Assembly: GCF_014647975.1 (NCBI RefSeq)
Contig: NZ_BMQF01000003.1
Coordinates: forward strand, 496,001-560,000
Origin: Streptomyces fumigatiscleroticus
GTDB lineage: Bacteria; Actinomycetota; Actinomycetes; Streptomycetales; Streptomycetaceae
Direction: 5' to 3'
Length of the DNA stretch: 64,000 nucleotides
Below the pieces are notes generated by a model. It searched no databases. It was not told the DNA's origin and worked only from the letters and a program-made list of their open reading frames with translations. Made by a program: the position numbers and the translations under genes. This document shows, in pieces, positions 52,679-60,339 of this stretch. Each line of letters opens with the position of its first letter. Position 1 is the stretch's first letter.

Positions 52679-52690
52679 TACGGAACCGTA
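52679..52690. promoter_or_regulatory. TetR-type operator candidate TACGG-AA-CCGTA
   Basis: Perfect 5-bp arms around AA, starting two bases upstream of the TACGAT -10 box. Operators of the form TACGGnnCCGTA are common for TetR proteins in streptomycetes, and a TetR gene lies just downstream of the gene under this promoter. Confidence 0.55.
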
Positions 52691-52979
52691 AGTTACGTGT
52701 CAGTCCGGCCGGATGACGGAACGCGGACGGCCATGGTCTCACGCCTCGCGGGGCGGGGGACGGCCAGGTGAACGCTACGTACGGGTAATGAAACGCAGAG
52801 GTGCGTGTTTCTCATCACTCCGCTCAGGTGTGAGGCCCTCTGGACAGATGCGCAGACTCGTCGGATGATCAAATGAGTGCGGTCGGCACCGGATGAGCGC
52901 CCAGGCTTATGCCGTGAAGCATCCGGGTCGCAGCCCCCACGGGGCCTCCAACCAAAAAACCCCTCATTTAGGAGCAATC

Positions 52980-54803
52980 GTGGCGCGCGACATCGCGGCT
53001 CCCCCCGTCATCCCCACCAACCATCAGGAACTGGTCTCGTGGGTCAACGAGATCGCCGAACTGACGCAGCCGGACAACGTGGTCTGGTGTGACGGATCCG
53101 AGGCCGAGTACGAGCGACTGTGCGGGGAGCTCGTGGCGAAGGGCACCTTCCGCGAACTCGACCCGATCAAGCGCCCCAACTCCTACTACGCGGCCTCCGA
53201 CCCCACCGACGTCGCCCGTGTCGAGGACCGGACCTTCATCTGCTCCGAGAAGGAGGAGGACGCCGGCCCGACCAACCACTGGAAGGCCCCCGCCGAGATG
53301 CGGGAGATCTTCCAGGGCGAGAACGGCCTGTTCCGCGGCTCGATGCGCGGCCGCACCATGTACGTCGTGCCCTTCTGCATGGGCCCCCTCGGCTCGCCGC
53401 TGTCCGCGATCGGCGTCGAGATCACCGACTCGGCCTACGTCGCCGTCTCCATGCGCACGATGACCCGGATGGGGCAGCCCGTCCTGGACGAACTCGGCGA
53501 CGAGGGCTTCTACGTCAAGGCCGTGCACTCCCTCGGCGCCCCGCTTCAGCCGGGCGAGCAGGACGTCCCCTGGCCCTGCAACACCACCAAGTACATCTCC
53601 CACTTCCCGGAGAGCCGGGAGATCTGGTCCTACGGCTCCGGCTACGGCGGCAACGCCCTGCTCGGCAAGAAGTGCTACGCCCTGCGCATCGCCTCCGTCA
53701 TGGCCCGCGACGAGGGCTGGCTCGCCGAGCACATGCTGATCCTCAAGCTCACCCCGCCGACCGGTGAGTCCAAGTACGTCGCCGCCGCCTTCCCGTCCGC
53801 CTGCGGCAAGACCAACCTCGCCATGCTGGAGCCCACGATCTCCGGCTGGACGGTTCAGACGATCGGCGACGACATCGCCTGGATGCGGTTCGGCGAGGAC
53901 GGCCGGCTGTACGCGATCAACCCCGAGGCCGGCTTCTTCGGCGTCGCGCCCGGCACCGGCGAGCACACCAACGCCAACGCGATGAAGACCCTGTGGGGCA
54001 ACTCCGTCTTCACCAACGTCGCCCTCACCGACGACAACGACATCTGGTGGGAGGGCATGACGGAGGAGACCCCGGCCCACCTCACCGACTGGAAGGGCAA
54101 CGACTGGACGCCGGAGTCCGGCACCCCGGCCGCCCACCCCAACGCCCGCTTCACCGTCCCCGCCGCCCAGTGCCCGATCATCGCGCCCGAGTGGGAGGAC
54201 CCCAAGGGCGTGCCGATCTCCGCGATCCTCTTCGGCGGGCGGCGCGCCACCGCCGTACCGCTGGTCACGGAGTCCTTCGACTGGAACCACGGCGTCTTCC
54301 TCGGCGCGAACGTCGCCTCCGAGAAGACCGCCGCCGCCGAGGGCAAGGTCGGCGAGCTGCGCCGCGACCCGTTCGCCATGCTGCCGTTCTGCGGCTACAA
54401 CATGGGCGACTACATGGGTCACTGGGTCGACGTCGCCAAGGGCAGGGACCAGGCGAAGCTGCCGAAGATCTACTACGTCAACTGGTTCCGCAAGAACGAC
54501 GAGGGCAGGTTCGTCTGGCCCGGCTTCGGCGAGAACAGCCGCGTCCTGAAGTGGATCGTCGAGCGCCTGGAGGGCAGGGCGGAGGGCGTCGAGACCCCGA
54601 TCGGCGTGCTGCCGGCCAAGGGGGCCCTGGACACCGACGGCCTCGACCTGTCCGAGGAGGACCTGGACTTCCTGCTCACCGTCGACATGGACGTGTGGCG
54701 CGAGGAGGCCGCCCTGGTCCCCGAGCACCTCAACACCTTCGGCGAGCACACGCCCAAGGAGCTGTGGGACGAGTACCGGGCCCTGGTGCGGCGCCTGGGC
54801 TGA
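52980..54803 (+). CDS. pckG: Phosphoenolpyruvate carboxykinase (GTP)
   Basis: A 607-residue GTP-dependent enzyme making PEP from oxaloacetate in gluconeogenesis. Key stretches are [25 protein letters not shown] substrate site ([13 protein letters not shown]), [14 protein letters not shown] with the reactive Cys and P-loop Lys, TIGDDIAWM with the metal Asp, and the guanine/Mn region [16 protein letters not shown] and [22 protein letters not shown]. All residues I can check are intact. The GTG at 52980 is preferred because TTTAGGAG lies six bases upstream; a longer in-frame start at 52893 adds 29 unconserved residues. A strong terminator follows. Confidence 0.96.
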   Translation: MARDIAAPPVIPTNHQELVSWVNEIAELTQPDNVVWCDGSEAEYERLCGELVAKGTFRELDPIKRPNSYYAASDPTDVARVEDRTFICSEKEEDAGPTNHWKAPAEMREIFQGENGLFRGSMRGRTMYVVPFCMGPLGSPLSAIGVEITDSAYVAVSMRTMTRMGQPVLDELGDEGFYVKAVHSLGAPLQPGEQDVPWPCNTTKYISHFPESREIWSYGSGYGGNALLGKKCYALRIASVMARDEGWLAEHMLILKLTPPTGESKYVAAAFPSACGKTNLAMLEPTISGWTVQTIGDDIAWMRFGEDGRLYAINPEAGFFGVAPGTGEHTNANAMKTLWGNSVFTNVALTDDNDIWWEGMTEETPAHLTDWKGNDWTPESGTPAAHPNARFTVPAAQCPIIAPEWEDPKGVPISAILFGGRRATAVPLVTESFDWNHGVFLGANVASEKTAAAEGKVGELRRDPFAMLPFCGYNMGDYMGHWVDVAKGRDQAKLPKIYYVNWFRKNDEGRFVWPGFGENSRVLKWIVERLEGRAEGVETPIGVLPAKGALDTDGLDLSEEDLDFLLTVDMDVWREEAALVPEHLNTFGEHTPKELWDEYRALVRRLG

Positions 54804-54892
54804 GCCCCGGAAGAAAAGACTCCGCGGCCGGCCCGGCCTGCCCTGACCTGCGACGTCGTCGCGGTCGGCCGCGGTGACGGAACCCGCATGGT

Positions 54893-54928
54893 GAGGGGGC
54901 CCCGCACAACGGCGTGCGGGGCCCCCTC
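54893..54928. terminator. 15-bp bidirectional terminator
   Basis: GAGGGGGCCCCGCAC, loop AACGGC, then the perfect complement, between pckG and the convergent TelA operon. Confidence 0.88.
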
Positions 54929-54950
54929 GTGATTCCTCGCGCGCGGGACG

Positions 54951-55583
54951 TCAGACGCCGATCCCGCCCGGACGCTCCCCCGCCCCGCCCCGGTCCTCCA
55001 GGTACCGGGTGTGGGACTCCTGGCGGCCGGCCTCCGCCTCGCGCAAAATCGCCGCCAGCCGCTCCGCCTCCTTTCGCAGCAGCTCCAGCTGCCGCTCCAG
55101 ATGGCGTTCCGGGGACTGGGCACCGGGTGCCAGCCGGGTCCACCACCGGGTCCGTACGAAGGTGTCCACCGCCTCCGGCAGGTCCCGGCGCACGGTGCGG
55201 GAGAGCACGTGCAGGCTCTCGGGGTCGCGGGCGAGCAGCTCGGCGGCCCAGCCGGGGTCCAGCAGCGCGGCCAGCAGCCCGGTCAGCTCGCCGAGCCGTC
55301 CGGCCGCGGCGGGCGGCAGCTCGATCCCGTCCAGATAGGCGCGCAGGGTGCCGAAGTCGCCGCGCACCTCCTCCAGCTGGGCCGACGGGTCGGGGAAGTC
55401 GGGCGGTGCCGGGCGCTCCGGCGGGGCGATCAGCGCACCCGCCCCGTACAGGCCCGCGACCACGGCCGGCCAGTACGGGCCCGCCGCCCCGGCGAAGGTC
55501 AGCGCCAGGCCGGCGACTCCGCAGGCGGCTCCGGTGATGTTCTTCCGGGACTCGACGAAGCCCAGGATCCTACTGGTAGCCAC
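54951..55583 (-). CDS. Membrane protein, last gene of the TelA operon
   Basis: A 210-residue protein. Residues about 14-52 form two hydrophobic segments (ITGAACGVAGLALTFAGA, YWPAVVAGLYGAGALIAP). The rest is soluble and helical: SAQLEEVRGDFGTLRAYLDGIELPPAAAGRLGELTGLLAALLD..., ending in a charged coiled coil (RHLERQLELLRKEAERLAAILREAEAG). It has no enzyme motif. The GTG start lies inside the end of the VWA gene (14-bp overlap), so it is translationally coupled. Conserved placement would make it the membrane partner of the TelA/VWA proteins, which is inference. Confidence 0.75.
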   Translation of the reverse strand: MATSRILGFVESRKNITGAACGVAGLALTFAGAAGPYWPAVVAGLYGAGALIAPPERPAPPDFPDPSAQLEEVRGDFGTLRAYLDGIELPPAAAGRLGELTGLLAALLDPGWAAELLARDPESLHVLSRTVRRDLPEAVDTFVRTRWWTRLAPGAQSPERHLERQLELLRKEAERLAAILREAEAGRQESHTRYLEDRGGAGERPGGIGV

Positions 55584-57111
55584 GGATCTCCTCGAAGGCG
55601 TCGTCCAGCGAGCTCTTGCGGGCGTCGAAGAGACGGCCGCCGGTCAGCTCGGCGATGTGCGCGAGTTCCGCGTGGTCGGAGTCGCCGAAGAGGATCGGGA
55701 AGACGGGGATGTCGCGCCGGGCGCCGGTCAGCTTCGCGTGGAAGCCGTCGAACTCCCTCGCCTTCGCGCCCGCCGTGTTCTCGCCGTCCGTCATCAGCAC
55801 GATCGAGGTGAAGGTGTCCTGGCCGGTGCCGAGGTGGCCGTACGCCTTCTCCAGCGAGGTGTAGATCGCGGTGTCGCCGTCGGCGGAGAGCGCGGCGGTG
55901 TCCTTCCGGATGGCGTCGAGCCCGGCCCGCGGGTCCGCCGGGTCCACCACATGCGTCGTCACGCTCTTCACCGCCGACCCGAACGGCATCAGCGTCACCT
56001 CCTCGCGTTCGCGGAAGTCGCCGGTGAGGCCGGTGAGCGCCGTCTTGAGCCGCTCGAGGCGGTCGCCCTCCATCGAGCCGGAGGTGTCCAGGACGTAGAC
56101 GGTGCGGGAGGGGCGGCGCAGCTCGTTCTCGTAGGAGTCGAGCAGGCCGTCGGCGACGGAGCGGCTGCCGGGGAAGGGCAGTTCGCGGCGGAGGCCGGTG
56201 TCGAGCCCGGCGGCCGGTTGCACCGAGGCCCGCACCGGGCGGCGGTGCGTGCGCTCGGTGATCAGCCGCTGGACGGGCTCGGTGCGCAGCGCCTCGGCCA
56301 GCCGCCGGACGTCCTCGCGGGCCGTGGCGTTCGACGAGGTCAGCGAGGTGAGCGGATAGTCGGCGGTGACCACCCCGTCGCGGGGACGGATCACGGTGAG
56401 GCCGGGGACGCCCTTCAGCACGGACTCGTAGTTGAGCAGCGCGTCGACGTTCCCGCGCCGCTCGTACGCCGTCGCCAGCCAGCCCGACGAGCCCGACGTC
56501 AGCTGCTGCCCCTCGAAGAACTCCTTCAGCCGGGGCGTGGCCTTCGCGACGTCGGCGTCCGTCAGCGCGGACTGGGCGCCGGAGAGCGCCGAGGCGACCG
56601 AGACCAGCGTGGCGAAGCCGGAGTTGGAGCGCGCCGGGTCGGTCATGCCGTAGGTCAGCCCGCCGTCCCTGACCGCCCGCTCGATCCGCGACCAGGTGAC
56701 GTCGTCCGGCTTCCAGCCCAGCTTCTTCACGGTCTCCGCCCGGACACCGATGGCGACGGGGCTGGTCATCACCGGCATCTCGGAGACGACCTTCTCCGCC
56801 GCGTCCGGGCGCAGCCGCAGATAGTCGTTGGACGACAGCCAGACCGCGTCGTACGTTCCGTCCGCCTCGCCGCGCGCCAGCAGGTCCACGGCGTCGAGGG
56901 TGCCGATGTAGGTGGGGCGGACCGTGATGCCGGTGTCCTCGCGGACCCGGTCCAGTACGGGGGTCATGTCGCTCAGCTCGCTGGAGGCGAGGACGCGGAG
57001 GGTGCCGGGTGCGTAGGCGGTCGGCGTGGACCCGGGATCGTCGTGTTGCTGTCCCGTGCAGGCCGTCAGCAGCATCAGCGCCGAGAGGGCCAGGGCGGCT
57101 CGGCGTCTCAC
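55570..57111 (-). CDS. Lipoprotein with periplasmic-binding-like and VWA domains
   Basis: A 513-residue exported lipoprotein. The signal ends in LLTAC (Cys18). Residues about 36-300 resemble a type 2 periplasmic-binding protein (TLRVLASSELSDMTPVLDRV; TSPVAIGVRAETVKKLGW; TDPARSNSG at 157-165). Residues about 335-510 are a von Willebrand A domain with an intact MIDAS: DTSGSM at 342-347, then TDGEN. So a ligand-binding fold is fused to a metal-dependent adhesion fold outside the membrane. GTG start overlaps the TelA stop by four bases. Several actinobacterial genomes hold similar fusions; their role is unproven. Confidence 0.88.
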   Translation of the reverse strand: MRRRAALALSALMLLTACTGQQHDDPGSTPTAYAPGTLRVLASSELSDMTPVLDRVREDTGITVRPTYIGTLDAVDLLARGEADGTYDAVWLSSNDYLRLRPDAAEKVVSEMPVMTSPVAIGVRAETVKKLGWKPDDVTWSRIERAVRDGGLTYGMTDPARSNSGFATLVSVASALSGAQSALTDADVAKATPRLKEFFEGQQLTSGSSGWLATAYERRGNVDALLNYESVLKGVPGLTVIRPRDGVVTADYPLTSLTSSNATAREDVRRLAEALRTEPVQRLITERTHRRPVRASVQPAAGLDTGLRRELPFPGSRSVADGLLDSYENELRRPSRTVYVLDTSGSMEGDRLERLKTALTGLTGDFREREEVTLMPFGSAVKSVTTHVVDPADPRAGLDAIRKDTAALSADGDTAIYTSLEKAYGHLGTGQDTFTSIVLMTDGENTAGAKAREFDGFHAKLTGARRDIPVFPILFGDSDHAELAHIAELTGGRLFDARKSSLDDAFEEIRGYQ

Positions 57112-58313
57112 GCGAGGCCGCCTTCCAGCGCCCGCTGCGACCGGCTGCGCTCCAGATGGGCACCGGCCTGCCGGAGCTCGGCGGTCAGGGACTCCACGGT
57201 CGCCGCCATCGCCTCGGTCGCCTGCGCCTTGTAGGTGTCGATCGCGTCGAGCGTGCGGTGGATCTGCTGGAAGGCGCCGCGCAGGGTCTCGGCGCCCACC
57301 GCCGGGTCGGCGGCGATCCGCTGGATCTCCCCGCTCTGCGTGGCGAGCATCTCGGCGTTGGCCCGGATCAGGTCCTCGGTCGTGCCGCGCAGGGCGTTGA
57401 CCTGCTCGACGACCTTCTTCTGGTGGTCGAGCGCGGAGGCCAGCATCACGGAGATCCGCAGCGCCGACACGGTGGTGGTGGCCGCCCGGTCCACGCCCTT
57501 GATCAGCTCGTCGTTGTTGCGGCGCACGACGTCCATGGCGAGATAGCCCTGTGCGCACACGGCGAGCTGGGTGAGCAGGTCCTGGTGCTTCTGCCGGACG
57601 GGGAAGAGCACGTCCGCGCGCAGGGCGTCGGCGCCCTGCGGGTCGCCGGCCGCCACCTGGGCGATGTGCTGCTCGACGGCGGTGTCCAGGGCGTCGGTCA
57701 GCACCACGTACTCCTGGAGCTTGCCCATGGTCTCCCACAGGCGGACCCGTTCGGTCTGCAAGGCCGCGTTGTCGCGGCGCAGTTCGTCCTGGCCGCCGCG
57801 GAGCGCGCCCACGATGCCGTTGAGGGTGGCCTGCGCGGAGGCGTACTTGGCGAGGTGGTCGCGCAGCTTGGTGCCGCCCGGCAGCCGGGAGAGGAATCTG
57901 CGCCCCCGGGCCGCGGGCAGGTCGCGCGGGTCCAGGTCCTCCACCACCCGCCGCAGCTCCACCAGCGAGCCCGCGACCTGTGCCTGGGCGTCGCCGCCCC
58001 GGCCGGGCAGGGAGCGGACGGCCCGCTCCAGCATGCGGTTGGACTGCGCGGCGGCGCCGCGCATCTCCCCGGCGCCGAGCGCGGTGATCTCGCCGACCTT
58101 GCTCGCGAACTCGGGCGAGCGGGCGTCGAGCGCCGCCAGCCCCTCGACGTAGGCGGCGGCCTTGCGTGCCATGTCGGCGCGGACGCCCTCGTCGACGGGG
58201 ACGAGTCCGCCGGCCTTCTCCCGGGGCACGGGCGCGACGGCCTCGGGCGGGGTGAGGGTGAACGTGTCGTCCAGGCTCTGGCTGGTGTTCTGGCTGGTGC
58301 TGTGGCTCGTCAT
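57108..58313 (-). CDS. TelA/KlaA-family toxic anion resistance protein
   Basis: A 401-residue, nearly all-helical cytoplasmic protein of the TelA family. Visible blocks are VEGLAALDARSPEFASKVGEITALGAGEMRGAAAQSNRMLER, FLSRLPGGTKLRDHLAKYASAQATLNGIVGALR, LWETMGKLQEYVVLTDALD and MDVVRRNNDELIKGVDRAATTTVSALRISVMLA. Members are linked to tellurite and other stress resistance, but the mechanism is unknown. It lies in the middle of a tight operon: 12 bp after a binding-protein-like gene and overlapping the VWA lipoprotein gene by four bases. GGGGG precedes the ATG. Confidence 0.9.
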   Translation of the reverse strand: MTSHSTSQNTSQSLDDTFTLTPPEAVAPVPREKAGGLVPVDEGVRADMARKAAAYVEGLAALDARSPEFASKVGEITALGAGEMRGAAAQSNRMLERAVRSLPGRGGDAQAQVAGSLVELRRVVEDLDPRDLPAARGRRFLSRLPGGTKLRDHLAKYASAQATLNGIVGALRGGQDELRRDNAALQTERVRLWETMGKLQEYVVLTDALDTAVEQHIAQVAAGDPQGADALRADVLFPVRQKHQDLLTQLAVCAQGYLAMDVVRRNNDELIKGVDRAATTTVSALRISVMLASALDHQKKVVEQVNALRGTTEDLIRANAEMLATQSGEIQRIAADPAVGAETLRGAFQQIHRTLDAIDTYKAQATEAMAATVESLTAELRQAGAHLERSRSQRALEGGLA

Positions 58314-58325
58314 GTGCTGATCCCC

Positions 58326-59408
58326 CTATCCGCGCGCCCGGCGGGCCATCTCGTGCAGCACCTCGGAGGTGGGCACGGGCGCCTGCCGGACGCCGGTCAG
58401 CTGCTGGTTCAGGTAGGCGGTGCGGGCGGCGGTCGCCCTGGCGAACTCGGCGGTGGCGCCCTGCGGGCGGAAGCCGTGCCGGACGGCCAGCCGCCGCAGC
58501 TCCGGGTCGCTGCCGAGCAGCTCGCCGAAGGCGCGGCCCCGCTCGGTGAGCGGTACGACCGTGTGGTCGCTGGTGGCGGTGGTGTCCGGGTAGAGGACGG
58601 TGAGGTCGCCGGCGTCCTGGCCCTCGTTCAGCACCGCGGCGACCTGCGACTCGTAGGCCAGCACCAGCGGGTTGCCGACCCCGCTGACGAAGTCCCGGAA
58701 CGTGGCGTCGCTGCTGGACTGCTGGGCGCCCTGGACACTGACCAGCTTGCGCATCAGGGGCGCGGTGCGGTCGAGGTCGGCGTCGCCGGTGGCCACCCGG
58801 TCGCCGTTGGCGACATAGGAGGCGGCGGCGAGGTAGAGGGCGCCGGAGTTGGAGCTGACGGGGTCGGTGGTGGCGATGTAGACGGTGCCGGTCAGCTCCC
58901 CGTGCTGCTCGGCGCCCTTGAGCTGCTGCCAGGTCCGGTCGTGCCGGGCGGCCTCCAGATAGGCGCCCATCCTCAGGGTGCCGCGGCTGCCCTCCAGGGT
59001 GGCCAGCCCGTTGCCGGCGAGCACCTGGGCGGCGCCGCGGTGGGCCAGGACGACGAGCGGCGAGTAGAAGGGCCGCGGGAGGGGCTGCCGTACGCGGTAC
59101 TTGCCGGCGAGCTCGTCGGCGGGTGCCTTGCCGGACGGGAAGGCGAAGTCGTAGCCCTTCAGGTCCAGTTCCTCCATGGCCCAGGAGCCGGAGGTCTCCG
59201 TCTTCACGGCCCAGCCCTTGGCGGCGAGGGCCTTCACCACGTCGGGGTCGGCGAAGAACTCCGCCTTCTCCGAACCGATCACTGCGCGCACGGTCCTCGT
59301 TGCCGTGGCCCTGTCCTCCGCGTTGTCCGCGTGCCGGCCCGCGACGACGGCTGCCACCACGCCGCCGATCAGCAGCACCGCGAGGACGATTCCTGCGATA
59401 CGTCTCAC
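58326..59408 (-). CDS. Membrane-anchored substrate-binding-like protein, first gene of the TelA operon
   Basis: A 360-residue protein with an N-terminal membrane helix (IAGIVLAVLLIGGVVAAVVAG, residues about 4-24) lacking a lipobox, so it is either secreted or tethered. The rest is a type 2 periplasmic-binding fold: TVRAVIGSEKAEFFADPDVVKALAAKGW, GYDFAFPSGKAPADEL, SPLVVLAHRGAAQVL, TDPVSSNSGALYLAA (TDPVSSNSG at 181-189) and VNPLVLAYESQ-like segment (GNPLVLAYESQVAAVL). No transporter genes are near, so it may be a sensor. Start is GTG with a CACCCT box six bases upstream. The TDPxxSNSG motif recurs in the VWA lipoprotein. Confidence 0.85.
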   Translation of the reverse strand: MRRIAGIVLAVLLIGGVVAAVVAGRHADNAEDRATATRTVRAVIGSEKAEFFADPDVVKALAAKGWAVKTETSGSWAMEELDLKGYDFAFPSGKAPADELAGKYRVRQPLPRPFYSPLVVLAHRGAAQVLAGNGLATLEGSRGTLRMGAYLEAARHDRTWQQLKGAEQHGELTGTVYIATTDPVSSNSGALYLAAASYVANGDRVATGDADLDRTAPLMRKLVSVQGAQQSSSDATFRDFVSGVGNPLVLAYESQVAAVLNEGQDAGDLTVLYPDTTATSDHTVVPLTERGRAFGELLGSDPELRRLAVRHGFRPQGATAEFARATAARTAYLNQQLTGVRQAPVPTSEVLHEMARRARG

Positions 59409-59547
59409 ACCGTGAGGGTGCGCAGGGAATCACACGTTCCCGGTGGTTCCGGATGAACGGGGGGTGACGAGGCGTTCCCGGTATGCAACGGGAATGCGCC
59501 ACTCCACGGGCGGGTACCCGGAGGGCCGAGTGAAGGAGGGATGCGCC

Positions 59548-59721
59548 ATGGCCAGCGGCGACTTCTACCACCACGACCGGCCGGCTCACCCGCGTCTTGC
59601 GGAGGACCGTCCTCGCGGCGGCGGCCCGGACGAGCCGCACCGCCGGGGGAACTGGGCCACATGGGCCGTGGTCCTCGCGATCATCGTGCTGTTCGTGATC
59701 CTGACGGTGGCCCTCGGCTGA
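59548..59721 (+). CDS. 57-residue single-span membrane protein
   Basis: The product starts MASGDFYHHDRPAHPRLAED, a His/Arg/Pro-rich head, and ends with one hydrophobic helix (WATWAVVLAIIVLFVILTVAL). AAGGAGGGA lies at good distance before the ATG, which decides against the longer frame that starts at 59443. It is divergent from the TelA operon across 139 bp, so the two may share a control region. Family unknown. Confidence 0.7.
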   Translation: MASGDFYHHDRPAHPRLAEDRPRGGGPDEPHRRGNWATWAVVLAIIVLFVILTVALG

Positions 59722-59802
59722 GGGCCGGGTGTGTGGCGCCCGGTCCGCGCGTCGCTGCGGGTGCACGCGGACCGGGGCCGATCGGGAGAGCCCGGGCCGG
59801 GC

Positions 59803-60231
59803 TCAGTGGGCGGCGAGCTCCCGGGACTGCTCCAGGGCCGCGGAGTGCGCGTCCATCCGCTCGGCGGCCAGGATCGCGGCCGCCGTGTCCGCGCGGGAGG
59901 CCGCCACGACCAGGGCACGGCCCGCCAGCGCGTGCGCCCGCCGGTGCAGGGCGGACGTCTGCCGCTCGTCGTCCGTGGCGGCGGTCACCGCGGTGCGGGC
60001 CGGCGGACGCCCTCCCCGCAGCCGGGTGACCTGCTCCGCGAGCCGTGCGGCCGCGGCGTCCAGGTCGGCCGACGGTGTGCGCGCGGCCAGTTCGCCGGTG
60101 ACCGCGAGCAGCGCCGCCAGATGGCCCGCGAGCTGGATGTCCAGCTCTTCCTCGCGCGAGCGGTGGGGGAAGTCGGAGGTGGTGCCGGCCATCGTGCTGT
60201 GGACCGACTTGTCGCGGATCGGTTCGTACAT
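59803..60231 (-). CDS. Helical protein of unknown function
   Basis: The 142-residue product is mostly helical (LDIQLAGHLAALLAVTGELAART, DLDAAAARLAEQVTRLRGG, HRRAHALAGRALVVAASRADTAAAILAAERMDAH). It has no membrane segment and no known motif. AGGAGG precedes the ATG, and part of that ribosome-binding site lies in a TCCTGA/TCAGGA hairpin. A TAGGAT -10-like box is on the same strand at 60262-60267. It is convergent with the small membrane protein gene. Function unknown. Confidence 0.65.
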   Translation of the reverse strand: MYEPIRDKSVHSTMAGTTSDFPHRSREEELDIQLAGHLAALLAVTGELAARTPSADLDAAAARLAEQVTRLRGGRPPARTAVTAATDDERQTSALHRRAHALAGRALVVAASRADTAAAILAAERMDAHSAALEQSRELAAH

Positions 60232-60239
60232 GGATGGCC

Positions 60240-60257
60240 TCCTGAATGCTGTCAGGA
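60240..60257 (-). promoter_or_regulatory. Hairpin overlapping a ribosome-binding site
   Basis: TCCTGA-CAGCAT-TCAGGA on the minus strand; the second arm is the start of the AGGAGG ribosome-binding site of the gene that starts at 60231. It could limit translation. Confidence 0.35.
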
Positions 60258-60339
60258 AACCATCCTAGCTTGGATCTCGTCTAAAGTTGAGCAGTCCGCA
60301 GAACCGGACTCCTGTCCAGGAAGATGGACGGGACCGTCG

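Larger units (their letters stand above)
52664..52979. other. 316-bp divergent region between hemolysin III-like gene and pckG
   Basis: The left end has the hemolysin III-like promoter and operator. The right end has the pckG leader: an A-rich stretch (CCAAAAAACCCC) just before TTTAGGAG, and a small C/G hairpin near 52934. No gene is supported inside. Confidence 0.5.

Noticed and set aside
52893..52979. Longer N-terminus for pckG
   Set aside because: The added residues are unlike the family, and a strong TTTAGGAG site precedes the GTG at 52980.
57009..59456. 815-residue plus-strand frame
   Set aside because: Antisense to the TelA operon; no recognisable domain.
55570..59766. A single 1,398-residue protein spanning the TelA region on the minus strand
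   Set aside because: Only its C-terminal 513 residues are a real gene with a lipoprotein signal; the upstream part lies out of frame with TelA and the binding-protein gene, which have their own starts and overlaps.
60285..60312. AGTCCG/CGGACT hairpin considered as part of a tRNA or attachment site
   Set aside because: No cloverleaf or TTCGA loop can be built; it is simply a short inverted repeat just before the convergent end of the aminotransferase gene.
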